Source: Apilactobacillus quenuiae
GTDB lineage: Bacteria > Bacillota > Bacilli > Lactobacillales > Lactobacillaceae
Length of the DNA: 64,000 nt
Reading direction: 5' to 3'
Assembly: GCF_002994005.1 (NCBI RefSeq)
Contig: NZ_POSN01000001.1
Coordinates: 1 to 64,000 of the forward strand
The notes under the pieces: model-generated
Told to the model about the DNA's origin: nothing
Databases searched by the model: none
What the model saw: the letters and a program-made list of their open reading frames with translations, nothing else
Shown: one piece after another, positions 18,036 to 25,514 of the stretch
Position numbering within the stretch: position 1 is the stretch's first letter
Layout: every line of letters starts with the position of its first letter
Program-made: the position numbers and the translations under genes

Positions 18036-19919
18036 ATGTGTGGATTTTGTGGATATGTAAACCAAAAAGATGTTCCTACTGATACTATCAGTAAAATGGC
18101 CAATCGAATTAAGCATCGTGGCCCTGATGATGAACAATATTTTCAAGATGAAAATATTTCAATGGGCTTTAGAAGATTATCAATTATCGATTTAGCCCAT
18201 GGTGGTCAACCTTTATTTAGTAAAGATCAAAAGAAAGTATTAACTTTTAATGGTGAAATTTATAACTATAAAGAAATTAGATCAGAACTACAAGAACAAG
18301 GATATGAATTTGAAACTGATGTTGATTCAGAAGTTTTAATTCGTGGATATGAAGCTTGGGGTTCAGGTTTATTAAAGAAGCTTCGTGGAATGTATGCTTT
18401 TGTTATTTACGATAAAGCTAATAACGAGATATTTGGGGCACGAGATCATTTTGGTATCAAACCTCTGTATTATTATGATGATGGTAATGCATTTATGTAT
18501 GCTTCTGAAATTAAAGCATTTTTGAGTAATCCAGCTTTTAATAAAGAATTGAATATTGGATTATTACCAATTCATTTAAGTTTTGAATTTATTCCATCAG
18601 AAGAAACAATGTTTAAAAATGTTTATAAAGTGATGCCTGGTACATACTTTGTCCATCATCTTGATAGTAAAGAAACAGAAACTCATCGCTATTATCATTT
18701 TAATTATGATCATATTGATAATTCACAAACGGTTGAAGGTGATGCTAAAAAAATTGAAGGCCTTGTAAAAGATTCAGTTAAAGCTCATATGGTTTCTGAT
18801 GTTGAAGTTGGTAGTTTCTTATCCAGTGGGGTTGATTCAAGCTACGTACTAAATGAAGCTTCTAAATTAAAACCTATTAAGTCATTTTCATTAGGATTTG
18901 ATAATTCTAAATATAGTGAATTGTCTTGGTCTACTGATTTTGCTAATCAAATTGGTCAAGAAAATACGCCAATTAAAATTACTGATGATGATTACTTTAA
19001 TTTCTTGCCAACTATGATGTATTACATGGACGAACCATTATCTAATCCATCAGCTATTCAACTATTTTATTTATCAAAGGGTACTAGAAAGCAAGTTAAA
19101 GTTGCTTTATCTGGTGAAGGAGCCGATGAATTCTTTGGTGGATACAATACTTATTTAGAAGCTAAACCATTTGAAAGATATCAAAAATATGTTCCTGGAT
19201 TTATTAGAAAATCGTTGGCTGCAATGGTTACTAAGTTGCCAAGATTTCATGGTCGTCGTTTCTTAATTCGTGGAGCACAACCATTAAGTGAACGCTATTA
19301 TCGAGTTAATTATGTATTTAACTATGATGATAGAAACCGTTTATTAAAAGATCCAAGCCTAAATCGCGATTCTGGTGCATATTCAAAACATATTTTTGAT
19401 GAAGTAAAAGATAAAGATGAAATGACTCAAATGCAATACTTTGATATTAATACTTGGTTACCGTTTGATATTTTACAAAAGGCTGATCGTATGAGTATGG
19501 CTAATTCTCTTGAAGTTAGAACTCCGTTAGTTGATAAAGAAATTGCTGAATTTGCTTCAACTATGCCTATTAAAACTCGTATTAATGATGAGGGAACTAA
19601 GATTTCACTTAGAAAAGCTGCTGAAAATGCACTTCCTGAAAAAGTTGCAATGAAAGAAAAACTAGGCTTTCCATCACCAATTGCTTCTTGGATTAGAGAA
19701 CCTAAATTCCATAAGCGTATCGTTCGTGCATTTACCTCAGATGTTGCACAAAAATTCTTTAACACCGATGAATTAATGAGAATTCTTAAAGAACATGATG
19801 AAGGTAAATCTAGTATGCAAAAGATTATGACCCCTTATTTATTTATTATATGGTACGAAGTTTACTTCCCTGAAGATACTGATGCAGATACTATTAATAA
19901 AGTAGAATTACAAGCATAA
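18036..19919 (+). CDS. asnB: Glutamine-hydrolysing asparagine synthetase / amidotransferase (AsnB family)
   Basis: A 627-residue two-domain protein. The N-terminal Ntn-type glutaminase starts with the nucleophile Cys2 in MCGFCGY, with RHRGPDDE near residue 28. The C-terminal synthetase has the ATP PP-loop SSGVDSS near residue 262 and SGEGADEFFGG near 358. Classical AsnB makes asparagine from aspartate. In lactococci and lactobacilli, family members (AsnH, AsnB1) instead amidate a side chain of peptidoglycan precursors. Here the gene is first in an operon with murE, a D-aspartate ligase and an aspartate racemase, which suggests the product amidates the D-Asp cross-bridge to D-Asn. Free Asn synthesis cannot be excluded. 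Its real substrate is the least certain part of the operon. Confidence 0.93.
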   Translation: MCGFCGYVNQKDVPTDTISKMANRIKHRGPDDEQYFQDENISMGFRRLSIIDLAHGGQPLFSKDQKKVLTFNGEIYNYKEIRSELQEQGYEFETDVDSEVLIRGYEAWGSGLLKKLRGMYAFVIYDKANNEIFGARDHFGIKPLYYYDDGNAFMYASEIKAFLSNPAFNKELNIGLLPIHLSFEFIPSEETMFKNVYKVMPGTYFVHHLDSKETETHRYYHFNYDHIDNSQTVEGDAKKIEGLVKDSVKAHMVSDVEVGSFLSSGVDSSYVLNEASKLKPIKSFSLGFDNSKYSELSWSTDFANQIGQENTPIKITDDDYFNFLPTMMYYMDEPLSNPSAIQLFYLSKGTRKQVKVALSGEGADEFFGGYNTYLEAKPFERYQKYVPGFIRKSLAAMVTKLPRFHGRRFLIRGAQPLSERYYRVNYVFNYDDRNRLLKDPSLNRDSGAYSKHIFDEVKDKDEMTQMQYFDINTWLPFDILQKADRMSMANSLEVRTPLVDKEIAEFASTMPIKTRINDEGTKISLRKAAENALPEKVAMKEKLGFPSPIASWIREPKFHKRIVRAFTSDVAQKFFNTDELMRILKEHDEGKSSMQKIMTPYLFIIWYEVYFPEDTDADTINKVELQA

Positions 19920-19945
19920 ATTTTAATGTTAGGAAATGAATTTTA

Positions 19946-21478
19946 ATGTCACTTGAAATTAATGAAATAAAAACAATTTTATCTGAACATAATTTACTAA
20001 CTAAAATTGTCCCTAATAAAAATGAACAATTTGATGATGTGACTTATGACTCAAGAAATGTTCATAAAAATACTTTATTTTTCTGTAAGGGAAACTTTAA
20101 GCCAGAATATTTAACGATGGCTAAAAATTCAGGTGCTGTTGGCTATGTTGCTGAAGATCAATATGAAGAAGGAAGTAGTCTAACGCAAATTATTGTAAAG
20201 GATGTACAAAAGGCAATGTCACTTATAGGTGCTGCTTTTTACTGCTATCCAGAAAATGATTTATTTACAATTGCTTATACTGGTACTAAAGGCAAAACTA
20301 CTTCTTCGTATTTTGCCAGAAGTATTTTGGAAAATACTACTGATAATAAAACGGGGTTATTATCAACGATTGATACAATTGTGGGAAATAAACCTAGTCA
20401 AAAATTCAAGTCACATTTAACTACGCCTGAATCATTAGATATTTTTAAATATATGCGTATGGCTGTTGATAATGGGATGACTCATATGGTTATGGAGGTT
20501 TCTTCTCAAGCATATAAAAAGAATCGTGTCTATGGCCTTAGATATAATATCGGTCTATTTTTAAACATTTCTCCTGATCATATTGGACCTAATGAACATC
20601 CAACTTTTGCTGACTATCTACACTGTAAAGAACAACTGCTAGTAAATTCAGATACTTGTATTATTAATGCTGATACCGATCATTTTGAAGATATTTATAT
20701 GGCTGCAAAGTCTACTACTCAACCAAAAGATATCTATTTATTTAGTGATCACGATCAAATCTTAATTGATAATCGTCATCCAGATTTTATATTTAATAGT
20801 ATTTCAGATACTATTAGTGATAATAGGATTAAGCTAAAATCAAATAGCCAAAAAACTAATGCCATGAAATTAGATGGTGAATATGAAATTGCTGTAGCAG
20901 GAGATTATAATGAATCTAATGCAACTTCAGCAATCATTGCTACAGGATTAGCTGGAGCCAATAGTGATGATGTAAGAAATGGATTATCTAATGTATTTGT
21001 TCCAGGTAGAATGGAATCTTATGATGCTAAAGAACATGGTAACGTTTATGTGGATTATGCTCATAATTATGCTAGTATGCACGCCTTACTTAGCTTTTTG
21101 AAAAATGGTAATCCTAATGGTAAAGTGATTGTAGTTGTTGGCAGTCCCGGTAATAAGGGAGAGGATCGTAGAAAAGGTTTTGGAATGGCATTAACTGAAA
21201 ACGCAGATGAAGCCTTTTTAACCACTGATGATCCTGCATTTGAAGATCCAGCTAAAATTGTTAGCGAAATTGATTCATACATTGATCATAGAAAGGTTAA
21301 TGTTCACGTTGAGCTAAATCGTCGTTTAGCTATTAGCAAAGCTATTAATTCAGGCGATAAAAATTCAATGATAGTAGTAGCGGGTAAAGGGAGAGATCCT
21401 TACCAAAAAATAAACGGTGTTGATACTCCTTACGAAACCGACTCCGTTGTAGTCAAAAATGTTTTGAAAGGAATATAA
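19946..21478 (+). CDS. murE: UDP-MurNAc-tripeptide synthetase (Lys-type MurE)
   Basis: MurE adds the third residue to UDP-MurNAc-L-Ala-D-Glu in the cytoplasm. The 510-residue protein has the Mur ligase layout: UDP-binding N-domain, ATP-binding domain with TGTKGKTT near residue 112, and a C-terminal domain. The residue-3 selectivity motif reads DDPAFEDP (428-435). DAP-adding enzymes carry DNPR at this place, while Lys-adding enzymes such as the staphylococcal one lack that arginine, so this is most likely an L-Lys ligase. That agrees with the downstream D-Asp ligase, which acts on the Lys side chain. It lies 26 bases after asnB and 1 base before the next gene, so it is mid-operon. Confidence 0.93.
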   Translation: MSLEINEIKTILSEHNLLTKIVPNKNEQFDDVTYDSRNVHKNTLFFCKGNFKPEYLTMAKNSGAVGYVAEDQYEEGSSLTQIIVKDVQKAMSLIGAAFYCYPENDLFTIAYTGTKGKTTSSYFARSILENTTDNKTGLLSTIDTIVGNKPSQKFKSHLTTPESLDIFKYMRMAVDNGMTHMVMEVSSQAYKKNRVYGLRYNIGLFLNISPDHIGPNEHPTFADYLHCKEQLLVNSDTCIINADTDHFEDIYMAAKSTTQPKDIYLFSDHDQILIDNRHPDFIFNSISDTISDNRIKLKSNSQKTNAMKLDGEYEIAVAGDYNESNATSAIIATGLAGANSDDVRNGLSNVFVPGRMESYDAKEHGNVYVDYAHNYASMHALLSFLKNGNPNGKVIVVVGSPGNKGEDRRKGFGMALTENADEAFLTTDDPAFEDPAKIVSEIDSYIDHRKVNVHVELNRRLAISKAINSGDKNSMIVVAGKGRDPYQKINGVDTPYETDSVVVKNVLKGI

Positions 21479-21479
21479 A

Positions 21480-22730
21480 ATGAGTGATAATACATCAGAA
21501 TTTACAGTTGTACTATTAGGTAGTGATTTTAATGCTTATGGTATGGCTAGATCTTTATATGAAAAATATGGAAAACCAGTGAAAGCTTATGCTGAAAAAG
21601 CTTTAGCGCCTACTAGATATACTAAAATCGTAGATTTATCTTTAATTGATGGTTTTAGTGAGGATCCTAGATGGATTGAAGAAATGCTTAAATTAAAGCA
21701 AAAATATGCTAAACATTCTGAACCAGTAATTTTAATTGGATGCGGTGATGGATATGCAGAATTAATTTCTAAACATAAGGATGAATTAGATGATGTATTT
21801 ATTTGTCCTTACGTTAACTATGAATTGATTAAAAAGTTAAATAGTAAAGAGAACTTTTATAAAGAATGTGAGAAGTTTTCTTTACCATATCCTAAAACTA
21901 GAATTATTAGTAAAAGTGAATATGAGAGTGATAAAGAGATTGAACAGCCATTCGGATATCCTGTTGCATTAAAACCTACAAATAGTGTTGAATGGCTCGA
22001 CATCCATTTTGAAGGCCGTAAGAAAGCTTTTACTATTAAATCAGAAAATGAATTTAAGGATATTGTTAGTAAAATATATGATAATGGTTATACATCTGAT
22101 CTAATTTTACAAGACTTTATTCCTGGTGATGATAGTAATATGAGAACTTTAAACGCTTATGTTGATAAAAATCATAAGGTTAAAATGATGTGCTTAGGTC
22201 ATCCTTTATTAGAAGATCCTTCACCATCTTCAATTGGTAATTATGTAGCTATATTGCCCGAGTATAATGAAAAATTATATTCAATGGTAAAAACTTTCTT
22301 GGAAGAAATTAATTTTACTGGATATGCTAATTTTGATATGAAATATGATATTCGTGATGATTCATTTAAACTATTTGAAATTAACCTAAGACAAGGAAGA
22401 AGTAGTTTTTTTGTTAGTTTAAATGGATATAATCTTGCTGATTGGGCGGTTCAAGATTATGCCTTTGATAGCTTAAAAGATAAAGATACTGTTTATGCTA
22501 ATAAAGATAAATCAAGATATTGGTTATGGCTAGGTGTTGGTAAAAACGTCTTTAAAAAATATGCTAAAAATAATGATGACAAAAAATATGCCCTTAATTT
22601 AATTAATAAAAATCAATATGGGACGACTTTTTGGTATAATAAGGATCGTAACTTTAAACGCTGGATGCTAGTAACATGGATGAAGCATATTTATGCTAAA
22701 AATTTCGAAAAATATTTTACTAATAAATAG
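21480..22730 (+). CDS. D-aspartate ligase (ATP-grasp, peptidoglycan cross-bridge)
   Basis: A 416-residue ATP-grasp carboxylate-amine ligase. The start region with LLGSDFNAYGMARSLYEKYG and LAPTRYTKIVD strongly resembles the D-aspartate ligases Aslfm of Enterococcus faecium and AslA of Lactococcus, as far as I recall them. Those enzymes join D-Asp to the epsilon amino group of L-Lys in the peptidoglycan precursor. ATP-grasp features include VALKPTNS near 165, LILQDFIPGDD near 205, and the metal-binding FEINLRQGRSS near 300. Its place between Lys-type murE and an aspartate racemase is strong support: one neighbour makes the acceptor, the other the D-Asp donor. Membership in the family is firm; the donor is inferred from context and similarity. 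Confidence 0.87.
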   Translation: MSDNTSEFTVVLLGSDFNAYGMARSLYEKYGKPVKAYAEKALAPTRYTKIVDLSLIDGFSEDPRWIEEMLKLKQKYAKHSEPVILIGCGDGYAELISKHKDELDDVFICPYVNYELIKKLNSKENFYKECEKFSLPYPKTRIISKSEYESDKEIEQPFGYPVALKPTNSVEWLDIHFEGRKKAFTIKSENEFKDIVSKIYDNGYTSDLILQDFIPGDDSNMRTLNAYVDKNHKVKMMCLGHPLLEDPSPSSIGNYVAILPEYNEKLYSMVKTFLEEINFTGYANFDMKYDIRDDSFKLFEINLRQGRSSFFVSLNGYNLADWAVQDYAFDSLKDKDTVYANKDKSRYWLWLGVGKNVFKKYAKNNDDKKYALNLINKNQYGTTFWYNKDRNFKRWMLVTWMKHIYAKNFEKYFTNK

Positions 22731-22741
22731 GAAATGATTTT

Positions 22742-23446
22742 ATGAAAAAGTTTTTTTCAATTATTGGTGGAATGGGTACAGAAGCGACTGAAAGTTATAT
22801 TCATGTTTTGAATAGTCGCACGCCTGCATATTCTGATCAAGAGTATTTAAATTATATATTAGTAAATCATGCTACAATTCCTGATCGAACTAATTATATT
22901 TTGGATAATTCAAAACCTAATCCACTAATACCACTTATGGAAGATATCAAGCAACAGAGTTGTTTAAATCCTAGTTTTTTTGTTATTCCATGTAATACTG
23001 CACATTATTTTTATAGTAAGCTTCAATCAATTACTGATGTCCCAATTCTGCACATGCCTAAAGAAGCTGTTAAAGAAATAGGCAAAGTATATCCTAAAGC
23101 AAAAAGGGTAGGTTTAATTGCTACTCGAGGAACTATTTATGATGGCATATATGATAACGAAATTAACAATTTTAATTATGATTTAGTTAAGCCAACTAAA
23201 CATATTGAAGATGAAACAATGGATCTAATTTACAAATATATTAAAGAGAAAAATACGGTTAATGCTAAATTATATCATCATATTTTGGATGAAATGATTA
23301 ATGAAATGGGCTGTGATGTAGTTATCTTGGGTTGTACTGAATTATCGTTGGCTCAAGAGCGAGCATCTGATCATAATTATCCTTTAATTGATGCTCAATC
23401 TGTTCTTGTTGATCGAACTATTGATATGGCTTTGCATAATAAATGA
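22742..23446 (+). CDS. racD: Aspartate/glutamate racemase family protein, probable aspartate racemase
   Basis: A 234-residue PLP-independent racemase. The two catalytic cysteines are in place: C84 in PCNTAHYFY and C198 in GCTELS. The N-terminal SIIGGMGTEAT is the usual glycine-rich start of aspartate racemases (YgeA/RacD group) rather than of MurI. It probably makes D-Asp for the D-aspartate ligase encoded 11 bases upstream. It is the last gene of the asnB-murE-ligase-racemase operon, followed at once by a terminator. The start has AGGAAATGA as SD. Confidence 0.88.
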   Translation: MKKFFSIIGGMGTEATESYIHVLNSRTPAYSDQEYLNYILVNHATIPDRTNYILDNSKPNPLIPLMEDIKQQSCLNPSFFVIPCNTAHYFYSKLQSITDVPILHMPKEAVKEIGKVYPKAKRVGLIATRGTIYDGIYDNEINNFNYDLVKPTKHIEDETMDLIYKYIKEKNTVNAKLYHHILDEMINEMGCDVVILGCTELSLAQERASDHNYPLIDAQSVLVDRTIDMALHNK

Positions 23447-23488
23447 AAATAACGTAATCCTTATTGAAAGAGGATTGCGTTATTTGTT
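23446..23488. terminator. Bidirectional terminator after racD
   Basis: A 15-bp stem (AAATAACGTAATCCT with AGGATTGCGTTATTT, one G-T pair) with a 9-base loop. It starts at the racD stop and reaches the stop of the convergent small membrane protein gene. Confidence 0.9.
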
Positions 23489-23821
23489 TATAATTATTAA
23501 ATTGAAAGTTAATAACAATATTATGGATAATATAAGTAATAACATGCTTATGTTTATTAGATGACTTCTTTGCTTATTTGAATAGTTTATTTCTACCATA
23601 ATTGATGAGGTTATTACTAAAATAATAGTAATTAAAGACTCAAAATTGTTATTATGAAAAACTCGAAATGATAAGATGCTATCAAACATAAACAAAAGTA
23701 TATACATCATTCTGCTAATGATTAGCCAATTAATAATTCTTTTTACTGAAATTCTAGTTAGGCCTATTAATATTGATATTGCATATATTAATATTGTTAT
23801 AATTACAATGAATATAAGCAT
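23480..23821 (-). CDS. Small four-helix membrane protein, possibly DUF1516 (YisL-like)
   Basis: A 113-residue protein made of four hydrophobic segments (about 1-20, 28-50, 62-80 and 90-110) with short polar links. The pattern of a first helix, then RxxK, then a helix with ISRMMYILL, then a third helix ending in an acidic-basic link (VEINYSNKQR), is like the DUF1516/YisL family of Firmicutes. I cannot confirm this by eye. Function is unknown. AAAGGAGA lies 5-8 bases before the ATG, so translation looks real. It is monocistronic and divergent from hicD. Confidence 0.6.
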   Translation of the reverse strand: MLIFIVIITILIYAISILIGLTRISVKRIINWLIISRMMYILLFMFDSILSFRVFHNNNFESLITIILVITSSIMVEINYSNKQRSHLINISMLLLILSIILLLTFNLIIINK

Positions 23822-23927
23822 TTTATCATCTCCTTTTTAGTAATTTTAACATAAAAGTTTTTTATAATTTGAACTTATAAATTATAAATGGTAACATAAT
23901 CAAAAACTAAAGTTAGAAGTGATTTTC

Positions 23928-24851
23928 TTGTCTAGAAAAATTGGAATAATTGGGATGGGTCACGTAGGTTCTACAGTTGCCCATTATATAGTTGCAAATG
24001 GTTTTGCTGATGATCTAGTATTAATTGATAAAAATGAAGAAAAAGTTAACTCAGATGCATTAGATTTTCAAGATGCGATGCCAAATTTACCATTTCATAC
24101 AAATATTTATATTAATGATTATTCAGCTTTAAGTGACGCTGACGTTATTATTTCAGCTTTAGGGAATATCGATTTAATTAAGCAAGCTCATGGGAATGAT
24201 CGTTTTGCTGAATTATCTAACAACGTTGAAGCTGTGAAGTCAGTATCTGCTAAGATTAAAAAATCTGGTTTTAATGGTGTCTTAGACGTTATTACTAATC
24301 CGGTTGATGTTATTACTTCAATTTATCAAAAAGAAACTGGATTATCAAAAGAAAAAGTTATTGGAACTGGTACTTTGCTAGACTCTGCTAGAATGAAACG
24401 AGCAGTTGCTGACAAACTGAATATTGATCCTAGATCAGTTGATGGTTATAACTTAGGTGAGCATGGTAATTCTCAATTTACTGCTTGGTCAACTGTCAGA
24501 GTATTCGGGGAACCAATTACAAATTTGGTTAAAGAAAAGAATTTGGACTTAGACGCTCTTGATCGAGATGCTAGAGATGGAGGATTCACTGTTTTTAAAG
24601 GTAAGTTCTATACTAATTATGGAGTTGCTACTGCTGCAGTAAAATTGGCAAATGTAATTATATCTGATTCTAAATCACAATTAGTAGTATCAAATTATCG
24701 TAAGGATTACGGTGTTTATTTGTCATATCCAGCAATTGTAGGTGAAAATGGAATTGAAAAACAAATTAATTTAGATTTAACAGAACAAGAATTAGAAAAA
24801 TTGCAATATTCTGCTGAATTTATTAATCAAAAATTTGAAGAAAATAAATAA
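23928..24851 (+). CDS. hicD: L-2-hydroxyisocaproate dehydrogenase (lactate dehydrogenase family)
   Basis: The enzyme reduces branched-chain 2-oxo acids such as 2-oxoisocaproate to 2-hydroxy acids with NADH, a way to recycle NADH and dispose of transaminated amino acids. The 307-residue protein resembles the Weissella confusa L-HicDH along its length: start SRKIGIIGMGHVGS, FQDAMPNL, TNPVDVIT, GTGTLLDSARMKRAV, GEHGNSQF with the catalytic His, and VVSNYRKDYGVYLSYPA. True L-lactate dehydrogenases differ at several of these places. The start is TTG at 23928, because AGAAGTGA lies just before it and homologues begin at this residue; a GTG at 23919 has no SD. Monocistronic or loosely linked to the next gene. 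Confidence 0.9.
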   Translation: MSRKIGIIGMGHVGSTVAHYIVANGFADDLVLIDKNEEKVNSDALDFQDAMPNLPFHTNIYINDYSALSDADVIISALGNIDLIKQAHGNDRFAELSNNVEAVKSVSAKIKKSGFNGVLDVITNPVDVITSIYQKETGLSKEKVIGTGTLLDSARMKRAVADKLNIDPRSVDGYNLGEHGNSQFTAWSTVRVFGEPITNLVKEKNLDLDALDRDARDGGFTVFKGKFYTNYGVATAAVKLANVIISDSKSQLVVSNYRKDYGVYLSYPAIVGENGIEKQINLDLTEQELEKLQYSAEFINQKFEENK

Positions 24852-24937
24852 TATATATTTATTAAAATTTATTCTTGCTATTGTTTAACTTGTTTGGTAA
24901 TATCAATAACACAAATTTATTAAATGAGGTGAAAACT

Positions 24938-25141
24938 TTGGCTGAACTAAAAATTGGTGACTATATATCTGCTCCACGTTTTGGTTATTTGAAGCATGAT
25001 TTCGCTGGAACTGTAGACAAAATTTATGAAAATTCTGTAATGGTTCTTATTAATGAACATCATGAAGATGATGATGTAGTAATTAATGAATATAACCAAA
25101 GAGCAATTGTAAGTAAAAAGAAAGCAAAAATTAAAAAATAA
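24938..25141 (+). CDS. DUF2187 family small protein
   Basis: A 67-residue acidic protein with a central KVGD-like start (LKIGDYISAPRFG) and the typical stretch VDKIYENSVMVLI of the DUF2187/YkvS group, probably a small SH3-like beta barrel. Function unknown. The start is TTG at 24938 with GAGGTGA seven bases upstream; an upstream in-frame ATG at 24875 has no SD and would add a hydrophobic, unrelated segment. It ends in a lysine-rich tail. No clear terminator separates it from the tRNA-Gly promoter 40 bases downstream. Confidence 0.8.
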   Translation: MAELKIGDYISAPRFGYLKHDFAGTVDKIYENSVMVLINEHHEDDDVVINEYNQRAIVSKKKAKIKK

Positions 25142-25178
25142 TACTAACTAAATTTTATATGCATTATTTCGCAACGTA

Positions 25179-25187
25179 TGGTATAAT
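25179..25187 (+). promoter_or_regulatory. Extended -10 promoter for tRNA-Gly(CCC)
   Basis: TGG followed by a perfect TATAAT, ending 12 bases before the mature tRNA 5' end. Confidence 0.65.
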
Positions 25188-25199
25188 TTATTTATATCT

Positions 25200-25270
25200 G
25201 CGGGTATAGTTTAGTGGTAAAATATAAGCTTCCCAAGCTTAAGTCGCGGGTCCGATTCCCGTTACCCGCT
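25200..25270 (+). tRNA. tRNA-Gly(CCC)
   Basis: Acceptor helix GCGGGTA/TACCCGC, anticodon stem TAAGC/GCTTA with loop TTCCCAA, giving anticodon CCC. Discriminator T, usual for bacterial Gly tRNA. No convincing terminator lies between it and the argS T-box leader that begins about 35 bases later. Confidence 0.94.
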
Positions 25271-25304
25271 TAGTGATTATCACTATCTAAGTGGATATAT
25301 ATTC

Positions 25305-25499
25305 AATAATAAAAGACTAGTAAATATGTATTGATATTTAGCGACTTCGGAATTTGGTGAGAGCCGAAGAATCATGCATTTTGAATTCGTACTTTTTAGG
25401 ATATTTTATAATAAAATAAGCGGATATATAATATCAAATAGAGTGGTACCGCGGGTTATCTCGTCTCTTGCAGTCTTTTTACTGTAAGAGACTTTTTTA
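25305..25499 (+). promoter_or_regulatory. T-box leader of argS, probable specifier CGT (Arg)
   Basis: T-box sequence GTGGTACCGCGG at 25443-25454 and a terminator stem GTCTCTTGCAGT/ACTGTAAGAGAC plus T6 (25463-25498). Stem I can be drawn with lower stem AAAAG (25311-25315)/CTTTT (25392-25396), the AGTA box at 25319-25322, and an upper stem AAA-ATGTAT/ATGCATTTT. The 3' side of the specifier loop reads GAATT-CGT-A; CGT at 25388-25390 is an arginine codon directly before the A that flanks the lower stem, as in the leuS and thrS leaders here. Confidence 0.93.
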
Positions 25500-25514
25500 T
25501 TGGAGGAAAATATA

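Noticed and set aside
23447-23918. Small membrane protein next to racD as a fifth member of the cross-bridge operon
   Set aside because: It is on the opposite strand and separated by a bidirectional terminator.
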